NCBI GenBank assembly: GCA_040616305.1
Contig: CP159918.1
Span: forward strand, 620,001-684,000
Direction of reading: 5' to 3'
Length of the DNA: 64,000 nt
Source of the DNA: UBA1876 sp003446665
GTDB lineage: Bacteria; Synergistota; Synergistia; Synergistales; Thermovirgaceae
In this document: in pieces, positions 16,097 to 25,156 of the stretch
Position numbering within the stretch: the first letter of the stretch is position 1
Layout of the letters: every line of letters begins with the position of its first letter
The notes under the pieces: model-generated
Seen by the model: only the letters and a program-made list of their open reading frames with translations
Told to the model about the DNA's origin: nothing
Databases searched by the model: none
Position numbers and translations under genes: made by a program

Positions 16097-17359
16097 ATGT
16101 CGGCAGGTTCTGACGGATATGGACATTTGATAAGAAAGGCCGCGGTCGTTCTCTGGGCCGGGGCCTTTTTGATAGCCGGAGCAAAGGCTGAAGCAGGGGT
16201 GACTGTTTCGGGCGTGCCCGGGTGGTTGGAGGCTCCGGTGAAACGCTCTCTTGAGGCTGTCTGGAAAGAAGTAGTGCAAAGAAGCTCGCCAGGTAGGGAA
16301 CGCGTTGTGGAACTGGTCGCCAAAAGGCTTTTCCCCGGCCTGGATATCAGCGAAATTCAAGGCACCGAGGAGGATCTTTTCGTTTCCTTCGATACAAAAG
16401 AATCAGAAAGACTCTCATGGAATGTAGTTGTCAAGAAGCCGGAACTCCCGGGCTTTCTCGAAAGGTCTTTCCTTGAGGACGCTTCAGGGCTTGAGACCGT
16501 GGCGACTGAAATGCTCGACTCGTTGCCCCTCGATGTCATCCGGTGGGCAGGAGAGGATTTTCAGGCGGCTCTGGACGAGTTTATAGTCAAAAACCTTCCC
16601 GGTTGGAAACCTTCTTACGTTTTTTCGAGTAGAGGGGAAAAAGGTGCCCTCGAAATGGCTTTCACCCCCCGGGAACCTGTGGTGATTGCATTTTCACCCA
16701 GGCTTTCAAGCAGGACACTGCCACTTGTACTACAGTCGAAACTATACGAGGAGACCCTGGATGTGACATCACAGGTCGTCGGGCTTCCTGCGGCCTGGGT
16801 TACCAGGCACGAAAAGAGCATCGAAGCCTACATCGCAGCCTCTCTTGAAGAAAGATGGGCCGCGAGGGAGCTTGAGGGAAAGGTAGAAGTAAATATAAGG
16901 CCTGACCGGATCGCGCCGGTGGACGTGCAGGTGGAGAGTTCACGTTATACCTTGCAGGCATGGCTGGGAGTTTACGCAGGGTCCGACGAACGGCATCCGG
17001 AAGCCGGCATACATGCGGGCCGGATTATACAGCCTTTCAGCGGCTGGGAGATCGAGGCCTACGGCGAATTTATCATAAAGGTCAACGACGGCGACGTCGA
17101 CCCCAGAGCCGGACTGAGATGGAAGTTCGACCAAGACATTTGGATAGGGGTGGAACGCTCCTTTGAAGATGACGAGTATTGGGGCCGTATCTGGTTTGAT
17201 GAGATTTTGCCGAAATTATACGCCTGGGGCAGGTTCCGCGAAGACGGAGAGTCCGAGGCCGCCCTGGGATGGATGATAGGTGAACATCTTTCCTGGGAGC
17301 TCTATTACGACAGCCGCGATGGCGAAGACCTGAGCCTGAGAATAACAGGAAATTTGTAG
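16097..17359 (+). CDS. Uncharacterised exported protein, probable outer-membrane barrel, between bamA and lpxD
   Basis: Not recognised. 420 residues with a signal peptide (hydrophobic AAVVLWAGAFLIAGAKA, cleavage near residue 33). The middle part is helical with alternating acidic/basic stretches. The last 150 residues show alternating hydrophobic/polar strands with Tyr/Trp girdles (GWEIEAYGEFIIKV, RAGLRWKFDQDIWIGVERSF, YWGRIWF, KLYAWGRF, AALGWMIG, SWELYYDSR, LSLRITGNL), typical of a small beta-barrel or half barrel. The place between bamA and lpxD is where many diderms keep skp/ompH, but this is not Skp. A role in barrel assembly or LPS export is an inference from position only. Confidence 0.75.
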   Translation: MSAGSDGYGHLIRKAAVVLWAGAFLIAGAKAEAGVTVSGVPGWLEAPVKRSLEAVWKEVVQRSSPGRERVVELVAKRLFPGLDISEIQGTEEDLFVSFDTKESERLSWNVVVKKPELPGFLERSFLEDASGLETVATEMLDSLPLDVIRWAGEDFQAALDEFIVKNLPGWKPSYVFSSRGEKGALEMAFTPREPVVIAFSPRLSSRTLPLVLQSKLYEETLDVTSQVVGLPAAWVTRHEKSIEAYIAASLEERWAARELEGKVEVNIRPDRIAPVDVQVESSRYTLQAWLGVYAGSDERHPEAGIHAGRIIQPFSGWEIEAYGEFIIKVNDGDVDPRAGLRWKFDQDIWIGVERSFEDDEYWGRIWFDEILPKLYAWGRFREDGESEAALGWMIGEHLSWELYYDSRDGEDLSLRITGNL

Positions 17360-17381
17360 ACGAACTTGCGAGGTAGCTTTC

Positions 17382-18431
17382 ATGATGCAAAAAAGATCAA
17401 CAACTTTGGGACTCCTTGTCGGGCTTATCGGTTCCGGCAAGGTAGTGGGAAACCCCGACAGGCGGATATGCGGCGTCCAGCTACCGAATGAGTCATCGCC
17501 CGATATGGTGACCGCCGTCTGGGAGAAGCGCGCTCTGCGCGATTTGGCACAAGGCGTTCCGGTGATCTGCTTGCCGGGGTGGATCGAAGACGACAGGGAC
17601 AGGATAGAGGTCGAAGACCCGCAGTATGCTTTCGCCAGGGTGTTGGCTTTCTTCGAGGCGAAAGAAAGGCCTGAACCGGGTGTCCACCCGACGGCATTGA
17701 TCGCCGAAAGTGCGGAAATATCACCTGAAGCCCATATAGGGCCTTTCTGCGTCGTCGACGAGCTTTGCAGGATAAAACCTGGTGCTGTGCTCGAAGCGGG
17801 AGTTTTTGCAGGCAAAGATGTCGAAATAGGGCGCGGGACTTACGTGGAGCCCGGTGTCGTGCTGTATCATGGTACGCGTGTGGGAGAAGATTGCCTTATC
17901 CATGCGAGAGCAGTAATCGGTTGTGACGGATTCGGCTTTTTGCCGGGCCGGGGGGATGAACCCGTCAAGGTACCACAGCTTGGTATAGTCAGGATTGGTG
18001 ATCGGGTCGAAATCGGCGCCGGCTCCACTATAGACCGGGCCACCATCGGAGAAACGGTTATCGATGATGGAACTGTGATAGATGATCAGGTGCACGTCGG
18101 CCATAACGCCAAAATAGGCAAAGGGTGCATTCTCGTTGCTATGACCGGAATCGCCGGAAGCGCTACACTGGAAGATGGAGTCATTATGGCGGCAAGAAGC
18201 GGTGTGGCCGATCATGTAAAAGTCGGAAGGAAAGCCACCGTGGCGGCCTGCGGGGGCGCTACCAGGGACATCCCCCCAAACGCCGTGGTTTCAGGCTTCC
18301 CGGCAAGGGACCATTCATTGGAAATGAAGAAACAGGCGTTGATAGGAAGACTGCCGGAGTTTGCAAAAAAGATCAGGGATCTCGAAAAGCGGATCGCCCA
18401 ACTTGAAAAGAAGGCAGGCGATAACCGGTGA
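17382..18431 (+). CDS. lpxD: UDP-3-O-acylglucosamine N-acyltransferase
   Basis: Third step of lipid A synthesis: adds the N-linked acyl chain to UDP-3-O-acyl-glucosamine from acyl-ACP. The left-handed beta-helix hexapeptide repeats run from about residue 105 to 290; the catalytic His pair is in VHVGHN (H238 and H241). Uridine-binding N-terminal domain before it and a C-terminal helix (KKIRDLEKRIAQLEKK). 349 residues, as usual. Start ATG 17382 with gaggt upstream; an adjacent ATG 17385 is also possible. Ends in a GTGA overlap with lpxC. Confidence 0.96.
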   Translation: MMQKRSTTLGLLVGLIGSGKVVGNPDRRICGVQLPNESSPDMVTAVWEKRALRDLAQGVPVICLPGWIEDDRDRIEVEDPQYAFARVLAFFEAKERPEPGVHPTALIAESAEISPEAHIGPFCVVDELCRIKPGAVLEAGVFAGKDVEIGRGTYVEPGVVLYHGTRVGEDCLIHARAVIGCDGFGFLPGRGDEPVKVPQLGIVRIGDRVEIGAGSTIDRATIGETVIDDGTVIDDQVHVGHNAKIGKGCILVAMTGIAGSATLEDGVIMAARSGVADHVKVGRKATVAACGGATRDIPPNAVVSGFPARDHSLEMKKQALIGRLPEFAKKIRDLEKRIAQLEKKAGDNR

Positions 18432-19255
18432 AGCCTTTACGCGCCCTTATAAGGTCTGTAGGGTGGGAAGGCAAAGGGCTTCACACCGGTGAGGAGTCCT
18501 CCGTCGAAGTGCGTCCCTCGCACAGGCCCGGGATATACTTCATCAACGGGGACAGGGAGGTGCCCTTGCCTTCACTGGAAGCCGACGGCTCGGGCAGGGG
18601 AACTACCGTGATCTTTGAAGACGGAAGGTGCGTAATGACGGTGGAGCACCTCCTGGGAGCGTTGTCCGGGTTGGGCATTTGGCATGCTGCCATAATAGTG
18701 GAGGGGAAGGAAATTCCCGCGCTCGACGGATCGGGGCGTATCTTCACCGAAGATCTGGATAAGGCGGCCGTCGACGCAAAGGACGAAGGTCCACTCCCTT
18801 TTATTATCACTAATTCTGTGATGGTTGAAAATCCGGCAAACGGGGCTTTCGTAGCCGCCTTTCCCGCCCGTGAGCTGAAGTTTACATCGGTAATCAATTA
18901 CGAGGACATGAATCCTCCGACCCAGTCGGCGGAATACAGCCATGATCCGTCGGTCTTTCCAGGGGCTGTAGCCCCTGCCAGAACGTTTGTTCTCAAAAAG
19001 GAAATAGAGGGTATTCTTTCCAGGGGGTTGGCACGTGGAGGCAGCCTGGAGAACGTCCTGGTCTTCGGCAGACAAGGCCCGATCGGGTCTTTACGCTTTC
19101 CCGATGAGGCGCCGCGCCACAAGATACTCGACCTTTTGGGCGATCTGGCGCTTTTGGGCAGACCGGTGCTGGGGCATCTTTTTTCGTACAAGGGTGGCCA
19201 TGCACTGAACATCCGGCTGGTTGAAAGGCTCAGGCGGATTTTAGCGATAAATTGA
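18428..19255 (+). CDS. lpxC: UDP-3-O-acyl-N-acetylglucosamine deacetylase
   Basis: Committed, zinc-dependent step of lipid A synthesis. GTG start overlapping the lpxD stop. Zinc ligands are His74 (TVEHLL), His231 and Asp235 (RHKILDLLGD); the catalytic Glu73 and the general-acid His258 (KGGHALNIRL) are all present. 275 residues, slightly shorter than the 305 of E. coli. Unlike in several diderm Firmicutes and Bacteroidota it is not fused to fabZ, although fabZ follows 29 bp later. Confidence 0.97.
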   Translation: MKPLRALIRSVGWEGKGLHTGEESSVEVRPSHRPGIYFINGDREVPLPSLEADGSGRGTTVIFEDGRCVMTVEHLLGALSGLGIWHAAIIVEGKEIPALDGSGRIFTEDLDKAAVDAKDEGPLPFIITNSVMVENPANGAFVAAFPARELKFTSVINYEDMNPPTQSAEYSHDPSVFPGAVAPARTFVLKKEIEGILSRGLARGGSLENVLVFGRQGPIGSLRFPDEAPRHKILDLLGDLALLGRPVLGHLFSYKGGHALNIRLVERLRRILAIN

Positions 19256-19284
19256 TCAAGAAAGATCCGAAAGGAGACGTTTCC

Positions 19285-19731
19285 ATGATCGATATTCATC
19301 AAATTATGGAATTTTTGCCCCACCGGTACCCTTTCCTGCTGGTCGACCGGATTCTTGAGATAACCGACGAGTACGTCGTCGGGTTGAAAAATGTAACCAT
19401 AAACGAACCCTTTTTCCAGGGACATTTCCCGAAGGAACCGGTGATGCCGGGTGTTCTCGTCCTGGAAGCCATGTGCCAGGTGGCAGCGATGATGATAGTG
19501 GGCAAACCCCAGGCGGCAGACATGGCCATGTACCTGACCGGAGTGGAAAAAGCCAGGCTGAGAAAGCCCGTCGTGCCAGGTGATCAGCTGATAACCAGGG
19601 CCCGTATACTCAAGATACGGGGGAAAATAGGCAAGGCTGAGGCCGAAGCGAGGGTGGCGGGCGACCTCGTTGCCGAGGCCGTCTTCGGTTTCGTCGTAAC
19701 GGAACGGTTGACCGGAGGAAAAGGAGAATGA
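19285..19731 (+). CDS. fabZ: (3R)-hydroxyacyl-ACP dehydratase FabZ
   Basis: Dehydrates beta-hydroxyacyl-ACP; competes with LpxA/LpxD for the same substrate pool, which explains its frequent placement in lipid A clusters. Hot-dog fold with the catalytic His47 (FFQGHFPKEPVMPG) and Glu61 (LVLEAMCQ). Start ATG 19285 (aaggag upstream) gives 148 residues; the longer frame from TTG 19252 is less likely. ATGA overlap with lpxA. Confidence 0.96.
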   Translation: MIDIHQIMEFLPHRYPFLLVDRILEITDEYVVGLKNVTINEPFFQGHFPKEPVMPGVLVLEAMCQVAAMMIVGKPQAADMAMYLTGVEKARLRKPVVPGDQLITRARILKIRGKIGKAEAEARVAGDLVAEAVFGFVVTERLTGGKGE

Positions 19732-20537
19732 CGGTACATATACACCCTACTGCTCTGGTTTCAAAAAAAGCGCAAATCTCAGAAGATGTAACGATAGGGC
19801 CTTATTGCATAGTCGAAGACGATGTAGTAATCGGGGAAGGGACGAAACTGGAAGCCTTCGTGCACACCTGTGACTGTGTCCGCATCGGCAAAAACTGCAG
19901 ACTGTTCGAGCACTCCATTGTGGGCGGGCTTCCCCAGGACTTCGATTTCAAGGGAGAAAAATCCTGGGCCGTCCTGGAGGACGGCGTTACGCTGCGCGAG
20001 AACGTTACCGTCCACCGGGCAAGCGGAGAGGACAAAAAAACCGTGATCAAAGAGGGATCTTTCCTCATGGAGGGAGTCCACGTAGCCCATAACGTCGTGG
20101 TGGGCCCCAATTGCGTCATCGCCAACAAGGTCGGGCTCGCGGGATATGTGACCATCGGCGAAGGAGCCGTTTTGGGGGGCATGGTGGGCGTGCACCAGTT
20201 CGTCAGAATAGGCAGGTACTGCATGGTGGGCGGTTTGTCCAAGGTCGTCAGAGATGTGCCTCCCTTTACCCTTGCGGATGGCCACCCCGCGATGATAAGA
20301 AACATCAACGTGGTGGGTCTGCGCCGCAGAGGTTTCTCGCAGGAAGAACGCAGCCTGATCAAAAGGATCTATCGCTTTCTGTTCAGGGGTAACATGCCCT
20401 TTACGGAGGCCCTTTCGAAACTTGAGGAATCATTCGGGGATTCTCCATACCTTGGCGAAATCCGTGACTTTGCAAGATCCGGAAAACGGGGGATCACACC
20501 CTGGTATTTCCCGGAAAAGAAGGAAAGCGATCAATGA
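19728..20537 (+). CDS. lpxA: UDP-N-acetylglucosamine O-acyltransferase
   Basis: First step of lipid A synthesis: 3-O-acylation of UDP-GlcNAc. Left-handed beta-helix with regular hexapeptides through about residue 185; the catalytic His is H121 in VHVAHNVVVG. The GGLPQDFDFKGE segment is typical of LpxA and not of LpxD. C-terminal helical domain begins near residue 190. 269 residues. Overlaps fabZ and kdsC by ATGA junctions. Confidence 0.97.
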   Translation: MTVHIHPTALVSKKAQISEDVTIGPYCIVEDDVVIGEGTKLEAFVHTCDCVRIGKNCRLFEHSIVGGLPQDFDFKGEKSWAVLEDGVTLRENVTVHRASGEDKKTVIKEGSFLMEGVHVAHNVVVGPNCVIANKVGLAGYVTIGEGAVLGGMVGVHQFVRIGRYCMVGGLSKVVRDVPPFTLADGHPAMIRNINVVGLRRRGFSQEERSLIKRIYRFLFRGNMPFTEALSKLEESFGDSPYLGEIRDFARSGKRGITPWYFPEKKESDQ

Positions 20538-21028
20538 TAAGGCTTTTCGCAATGGACGTGGACGGCACATTAACGGACGGGGGCATATACCTTGATGGAA
20601 GCGGGGCAGAGTGGAAGCGCTTTGACGTGAGGGACGGCCTCGGCATCGCGAAATTGAAAAGTGCCGGGGTAGAAGTTTGCATAATAAGCGGCCGTTTTTC
20701 GGCCGTGACCCAAAAAAGGGCTCAAGAGCTGGGGATCGAAGAGGTGCATCAGGATGTGAGGCACAAGCTGGGTTTCCTGAAGGAGTTGGCAAAAGAAAGG
20801 GGAATAGCCCCTTCGGAAATAGCCTACATCGGTGATGACGACAACGACGCAGAGTGCCTTAAGTGGTCGGGAATGGGCTTTGCCCCGAGCGACGCCCAGG
20901 CCGCTGCCCGGGATGCCGCCGACGTAGTGACCAACGCCCGCGGCGGTTTCGGGGCTGTCAGGGAAGCCATAGAGCAAATAATTATGAGCCGGGAGGCCGA
21001 AGAAGATTCATGCAGGCACGAAGATTGA
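20534..21028 (+). CDS. kdsC: 3-deoxy-D-manno-octulosonate 8-phosphate phosphatase
   Basis: HAD-superfamily phosphatase without a cap domain, removing phosphate from Kdo-8-P. The nucleophile loop is D8-V-D10-GTLTDGG, followed by ISGR (motif II), the Lys of the VRHKLGFLKEL segment and GDDDND (motif IV). 164 residues, as in KdsC tetramers. Placed between lpxA and lptF/G, with ATGA overlap to lpxA and a 19-bp overlap to the next gene. kdsB, kdsA and kdsD lie 8-11 kb downstream in the same run. Confidence 0.92.
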   Translation: MIRLFAMDVDGTLTDGGIYLDGSGAEWKRFDVRDGLGIAKLKSAGVEVCIISGRFSAVTQKRAQELGIEEVHQDVRHKLGFLKELAKERGIAPSEIAYIGDDDNDAECLKWSGMGFAPSDAQAAARDAADVVTNARGGFGAVREAIEQIIMSREAEEDSCRHED

Positions 21029-22134
21029 AGCCGCCTTTTTTTACGGTTCTGACGCTGGACCGTTACATAGTAGGCCAGACGGCCAACGCCTTCATTTTCG
21101 GGGTCCTTGCTTTTACGGTGCTTTTGGTGGCCGGAGACCTTCTCTTCGAACTTGCCGATCTCATGATCGAACAGGGAGTTTCCCTTTGGGCGGTCAGTCG
21201 ATTGTTTGTATACAAGCTGCCAGGTATCGTAGCCTTGACCCTGCCGATGGCTTCGCTGCTGGCTGCTCTTTTGACCTTCAGCAGGTTGTCCTCCCAGAGC
21301 GAGATTATAGCCATGAAAGCGGCGGGCATCGCCTTTCAAAGAATCCTCCGTCCGGTTATTTTCGCATCCATAGGCGTGTCCGTCCTGGCGCTTTTGATGA
21401 ACGAGAGTATAGTCCCCTTGTCCAACAAGGCCGCGGATAACATAATGCGATTTGAAATCGCCAGGGAACAGCCCTCTCTCCTGAAAGAGCAGATATTCCT
21501 CCGGGACGAACAGGGTGGCCAGCTCAAAAGAGTCATCTATATCGCGAAGCTGCTCCAGAACAGGGGAGAAATGCAAGACGTCCTGATACAGGATTTCGAA
21601 AAGGGCGCCTTGAGCCGGATCACCAACGCAGAAAGAGGTTACTGGCAGGAAAACCGGTGGGTCCTCGAGAAAGGTAAAATCTTCGAGGTCGCAAGCAACG
21701 GGAAGGTCAATCTCCTTTTTGCCTTCGACACCCAGGAAATGCCCCATCTTCTTGAACCAGGCAAGATCGCCAGGGCATCCAGGGACCCGGACGAAATGAG
21801 TGCGCTGGAATTAAGGGAATACATAAAGATAATGGAAAAGCAGGGAGTCAACACAGCACCGCTTGAGGTGATGTTTCACCTCAAGCTCTCCCTTCCATGG
21901 GCTTGCGTGATACTCGCTCTTTTGGGTTCTTCTCTGGGCGTCAGGCCCCACAGGACAGGTTCCGGAGTCGGGCTTGCGGTGAGCGTAATGGTTGTCTTCG
22001 TTTACTATGTCCTCATGTCCTTTTTCAAATCTTTTGGAGAAGCGGGGTACCTGCCGCCGCTGGCGGCGGCCTGGATGCCTAACGTGATCTTCTTCGCGTA
22101 CGCCCTGAGGCTGGCCTTCAGGGCCAACAGGTGA
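21010..22134 (+). CDS. LPS transport permease, LptF/LptG family
   Basis: Inner-membrane subunit of the LptBFG exporter that extracts LPS and pushes it onto the LptC bridge. Two N-terminal spans, a third near residues 95-120, a periplasmic beta-jellyroll domain (about 130-265) and three C-terminal spans. The LYKLPGIVALTLPMASLLAALL-type segment after the second span is a family hallmark. 374 residues from ATG 21010; a longer frame inside kdsC is not supported. Only one LptF/G gene is present here; the usual partner and LptB are not in the window. Confidence 0.93.
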   Translation: MQARRLKPPFFTVLTLDRYIVGQTANAFIFGVLAFTVLLVAGDLLFELADLMIEQGVSLWAVSRLFVYKLPGIVALTLPMASLLAALLTFSRLSSQSEIIAMKAAGIAFQRILRPVIFASIGVSVLALLMNESIVPLSNKAADNIMRFEIAREQPSLLKEQIFLRDEQGGQLKRVIYIAKLLQNRGEMQDVLIQDFEKGALSRITNAERGYWQENRWVLEKGKIFEVASNGKVNLLFAFDTQEMPHLLEPGKIARASRDPDEMSALELREYIKIMEKQGVNTAPLEVMFHLKLSLPWACVILALLGSSLGVRPHRTGSGVGLAVSVMVVFVYYVLMSFFKSFGEAGYLPPLAAAWMPNVIFFAYALRLAFRANR

Positions 22135-22140
22135 AAATAG

Positions 22141-22947
22141 ATGGCCCTGCAGTCTGTAGCCCTGATAGCCGGAGAAGGCAATCTGCCCGAGGAAATAGTT
22201 TCCAGGCTCGCGGAACGTAACCGGGTACCTCTTGTCTACGCCCTGGGAGGTCCCACAGACAGGTTCAGTTCTCTCAAAGCCGTGGAAGTGGTTCCAATGG
22301 CCTCGCCTGATCTGGATTTTGTGATTGGTGACCTTTTAAAACGCGGGATCAAAAATATGATGCTTGCAGGACGGGTACCGAAAACACTCATGTACAGGAC
22401 GGAGATTCTGGGAGAAAGCCTGCAAGCCTTGCTGCAAAACCTGGAATCGGCGGACGACCACTCTCTCCTAGGGGCCATCGTTTCCGTTATAGAGTCTGCG
22501 GGTATCAGGGTGATGCCGTACAAGGACGTCATCCCCGATCTGCTGGCACCGTCAGGTCCTGTAGCAGGGCGGACCCCAACGGCTTCAGAAATGGAAGACA
22601 TAAACTACGCCAGAGGCATAGCCAGGGTCCTTTTGCCCCTTTCCTTTGGGCAGACGCTGGCTGTCTACCGCAAGGCGGTGATAGCCGTCGAGGCCATGGA
22701 AGGAACGGACATGACCATCCGAAGGGCCGGCGACATAGTAGGCAGGGGCGTACTGGTCAAAATGATGAGAGAAGACCAGGACGAAAGGTACGATCTGCCG
22801 ACGGTCGGCCCGTCGACCCTCAAAAATATGGCGGAAGCCGGGCTCGCCTGTCTGGCCGTCGAGGCGGGCCGCACCATTGTACTTTGCACGAAGGAATTCT
22901 CCCGCATAGCCCGGGAAGCAGGGATCGCGGTATGGGGGATCAGCTAG
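22141..22947 (+). CDS. lpxI: UDP-2,3-diacylglucosamine pyrophosphatase LpxI
   Basis: Cleaves UDP-2,3-diacylglucosamine to lipid X and UMP; LpxI is the form used where LpxH is missing. N-terminal domain with LIAGEGNLPEEIV and LAGRVPK, C-terminal DUF1009 domain with VAVEAMEGTD-like and TIRRAGDI motifs and a VGPSTL segment. 268 residues, normal for LpxI. aggtga six bases before ATG. Sits directly before lpxB with a 16-bp overlap. Confidence 0.95.
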   Translation: MALQSVALIAGEGNLPEEIVSRLAERNRVPLVYALGGPTDRFSSLKAVEVVPMASPDLDFVIGDLLKRGIKNMMLAGRVPKTLMYRTEILGESLQALLQNLESADDHSLLGAIVSVIESAGIRVMPYKDVIPDLLAPSGPVAGRTPTASEMEDINYARGIARVLLPLSFGQTLAVYRKAVIAVEAMEGTDMTIRRAGDIVGRGVLVKMMREDQDERYDLPTVGPSTLKNMAEAGLACLAVEAGRTIVLCTKEFSRIAREAGIAVWGIS

Positions 22948-24065
22948 AAACGCTTTTTATAAGCTGTGGTGAGACTTCCGGCGATCAGTACGCAGGGTCC
23001 TTGATAAGGTCCCTGAGAGGAGCGGGATTTACCGGACGTATTTGGGGCATGATCGGCCCCGATAGCCTCTCTTCCGGCGCCGAGGCAGCGTGGTCCATGG
23101 ATGAACTTCGCCTCATGGGTATATCGGAGGTGCTGACGTCGGTCCCGCGGCTTTTGCGCCTCAAAAAAGAGATAACCGAAAGAGTCCTTGAGGAAAACCC
23201 TGTCGCTGTGGTGGTAGTAGACAGCCCTGATTTCCATCTGCCCCTGATTTCGGGACTCAGAAAAAACGGATATACCGGGAAAATAATATACCTTTGCCCC
23301 CCGACGGTCTGGGCATGGAGGTCTTCCCGGACGGAGAAGCTGAGGAGTTTCTGCAACCTTTGCCTTCCACTGTTCGGATTCGAGCATGACTACCTTCTGA
23401 GGCATGATGTACCAAGCAGGTGGGTGGGGCATCCACTGAAGGACCAGCTCGATGGTTTTACACCCGATGAAAATCTTGCAAAACGACTCGAGGGCAAACA
23501 GGTAGTGGGGCTTCTTCCCGGAAGCCGACCTAAAGAGATAAAGCGTCTTCTTCCTCCTCTAATCGAGACAGGCCGGATTCTAAGGGAAAAGGGTTTTTAC
23601 CCGCTGGTCTCGCTGGCGCCTTTTTTGCCTGAAGACACGAGGTCTTTCGTAATGGAGCAGGCCGGGGATTTAGACATTTTCGAAGGTCCGGGAAAACATG
23701 TTCTGGCCCTTTCCTCCGCGGCAGCCGGTTCCAGCGGCACCGTCGCGGTGGAGTCGTTGCTTCAGGGTACGTTTATGGTGGTTTTATACAAGGCTTCCTT
23801 CAGTTCCTGGCTTGCCTACAAGCTTTTTGTGAAAACGAGGTGGATTTCAACCCCCAATATCATGGCGGAGGAGGAAATTTTCCCCGAGCTTTTACAAAAA
23901 AAAGCAAAGACGGAAAACATCCTTTCCTGCCTTGACAGGTTTTTCGAAGATGGCCGATACCGTGAAAGAATCGAAATTCTCATGGAAAAGGTACGAAAAG
24001 AGCTAGGGGCTAAAGGCGCCATCAAAGATTGGGCGGAATCGGTCATGGAGGTAATCGGTCGGTGA
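22932..24065 (+). CDS. lpxB: Lipid-A-disaccharide synthase
   Basis: GT19 glycosyltransferase that joins lipid X to UDP-2,3-diacylglucosamine. N-terminal signature SCGETSGDQYAGSLIR (compare GEASGD of E. coli), PDFHLPL, CPPTVWAW, FGFEHDYL, VGHPLKD, LLPGSRPKEIKRLLP and the C-terminal AAGSSGTVAVES and FVKTRWISTPN segments. 377 residues. Start ATG 22932; the longer frame from 22884 runs inside lpxI. GTGA overlap with the following LpxB-like gene. Confidence 0.95.
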   Translation: MGDQLETLFISCGETSGDQYAGSLIRSLRGAGFTGRIWGMIGPDSLSSGAEAAWSMDELRLMGISEVLTSVPRLLRLKKEITERVLEENPVAVVVVDSPDFHLPLISGLRKNGYTGKIIYLCPPTVWAWRSSRTEKLRSFCNLCLPLFGFEHDYLLRHDVPSRWVGHPLKDQLDGFTPDENLAKRLEGKQVVGLLPGSRPKEIKRLLPPLIETGRILREKGFYPLVSLAPFLPEDTRSFVMEQAGDLDIFEGPGKHVLALSSAAAGSSGTVAVESLLQGTFMVVLYKASFSSWLAYKLFVKTRWISTPNIMAEEEIFPELLQKKAKTENILSCLDRFFEDGRYRERIEILMEKVRKELGAKGAIKDWAESVMEVIGR

Positions 24066-25156
24066 AACGGGTATTGATACTGACCAACGGGCCGGGTGAG
24101 TTGTGGTGCTGGGTTCGTCCGGTTGTGCCGCTTTTGAAAGACGTCGGGTGCCACGTAACGGTGAGGATGCTGCCATGCCAGTTCGCGACGGGTCAGGAAC
24201 AAAGAGTGGCCCTAAAGCTGGGGGCCGACTGTGTGGTGCCGGCGGGAAGTTCCCTAGGGACCTTCAGGGATTTGTGGAACGAACACTGTGATCTGGTCCT
24301 CCAGATGGGCGGCGACCTGCTTTACGGGTTCAGCGCAGCCCGTAAAAGGACCCCGTTGATATGTTATTCCTACGGGAAAAAATCGTTGATGAGCCATGCC
24401 GAGCGGTTCATCACGGCCTGGCCGCAGATGGTCCCCGAGGCGACGGATATAGTGGGCGACCTGGTAGCGGACGCGATGCACATGGACAAGGGGCCATCTC
24501 CCTGGGAGAAAAAGGGAGCATACCGCCTTGCGCTTTTTCCGGGAAGTCGTCGGCAAATACGGGATGCGTCCCTCGGGTTTCTGAAAGAGTTCAGGGAATT
24601 TCTTGACGAAAAGAGGCTTTCCGTCGAAACTCTTACGGTCCTCTCCCCCTTTGCTGAAGAGGACGAACTGGACATATGGCGCCGCGCCGGGTTGAACCCC
24701 GTAAAAACAGGGGTGGGGGTGGTGCTGAAAGAGGCGGACCTTGCAGTGACACAACCGGGGACGAACACGCTGGAGCTGCTTCATGCGGGAGTTCCTGCTA
24801 TCGTGGCGGTTCCATTTTCTTTTTTGAGGCAAATTCCTCTCTCGGGCATCAAGGGGCTGGTGGAAAGCAAGGTCCCGGGCGGCGGGTGGCTGAAAGAAAA
24901 ACTTTTGAGACATGCGGCTGGAAAGCATAGGTTTGTTTCCTGGCCGAACCGGCTTGCAGGCAGGAAGATAATGACGGAAGCAACCGGCGACATTACGCCG
25001 AAAGACCTGGCTGACATGACTGCGGCGCTTTTAAAAGATCCCGCAGAGAGGTCACGACAGAGAAGGGAACTGATGGAACTTTCGGGTGGTCCCGGGGCGG
25101 CCGTGAAAGTGGCTGCGCTGGTTTCGGCAAAACTTTATCAGGATGGTTTGATTTAA
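24062..25156 (+). CDS. LpxB-related glycosyltransferase-like protein (paralogue, function unknown)
   Basis: GTG start overlapping the lpxB stop, ggaggt upstream; 364 residues. It shares the layout of LpxB but not its signature: the N-terminus reads LILTNGPGELWCWVRPVVPLL in place of GExSGD, then QMGGDLLYG, LALFPGSRRQIRDAS and a donor-site-like AVTQPGTNTLELLHAGVPAIVAVPFS segment. This places it in the LpxB-like GT-B group related to lipid-A-disaccharide synthases (as I recall it, also found in cyanobacteria). Overlapping lpxB and followed directly by msbA, it should act on lipid A or its precursors before flipping. The acceptor is unknown. Confidence 0.75.
   Translation: MKRVLILTNGPGELWCWVRPVVPLLKDVGCHVTVRMLPCQFATGQEQRVALKLGADCVVPAGSSLGTFRDLWNEHCDLVLQMGGDLLYGFSAARKRTPLICYSYGKKSLMSHAERFITAWPQMVPEATDIVGDLVADAMHMDKGPSPWEKKGAYRLALFPGSRRQIRDASLGFLKEFREFLDEKRLSVETLTVLSPFAEEDELDIWRRAGLNPVKTGVGVVLKEADLAVTQPGTNTLELLHAGVPAIVAVPFSFLRQIPLSGIKGLVESKVPGGGWLKEKLLRHAAGKHRFVSWPNRLAGRKIMTEATGDITPKDLADMTAALLKDPAERSRQRRELMELSGGPGAAVKVAALVSAKLYQDGLI

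Noticed and set aside
16097..17359. Skp/OmpH chaperone
   Set aside because: Position fits, but the protein is 420 residues with a strand-rich end and lacks the small coiled-coil Skp layout.
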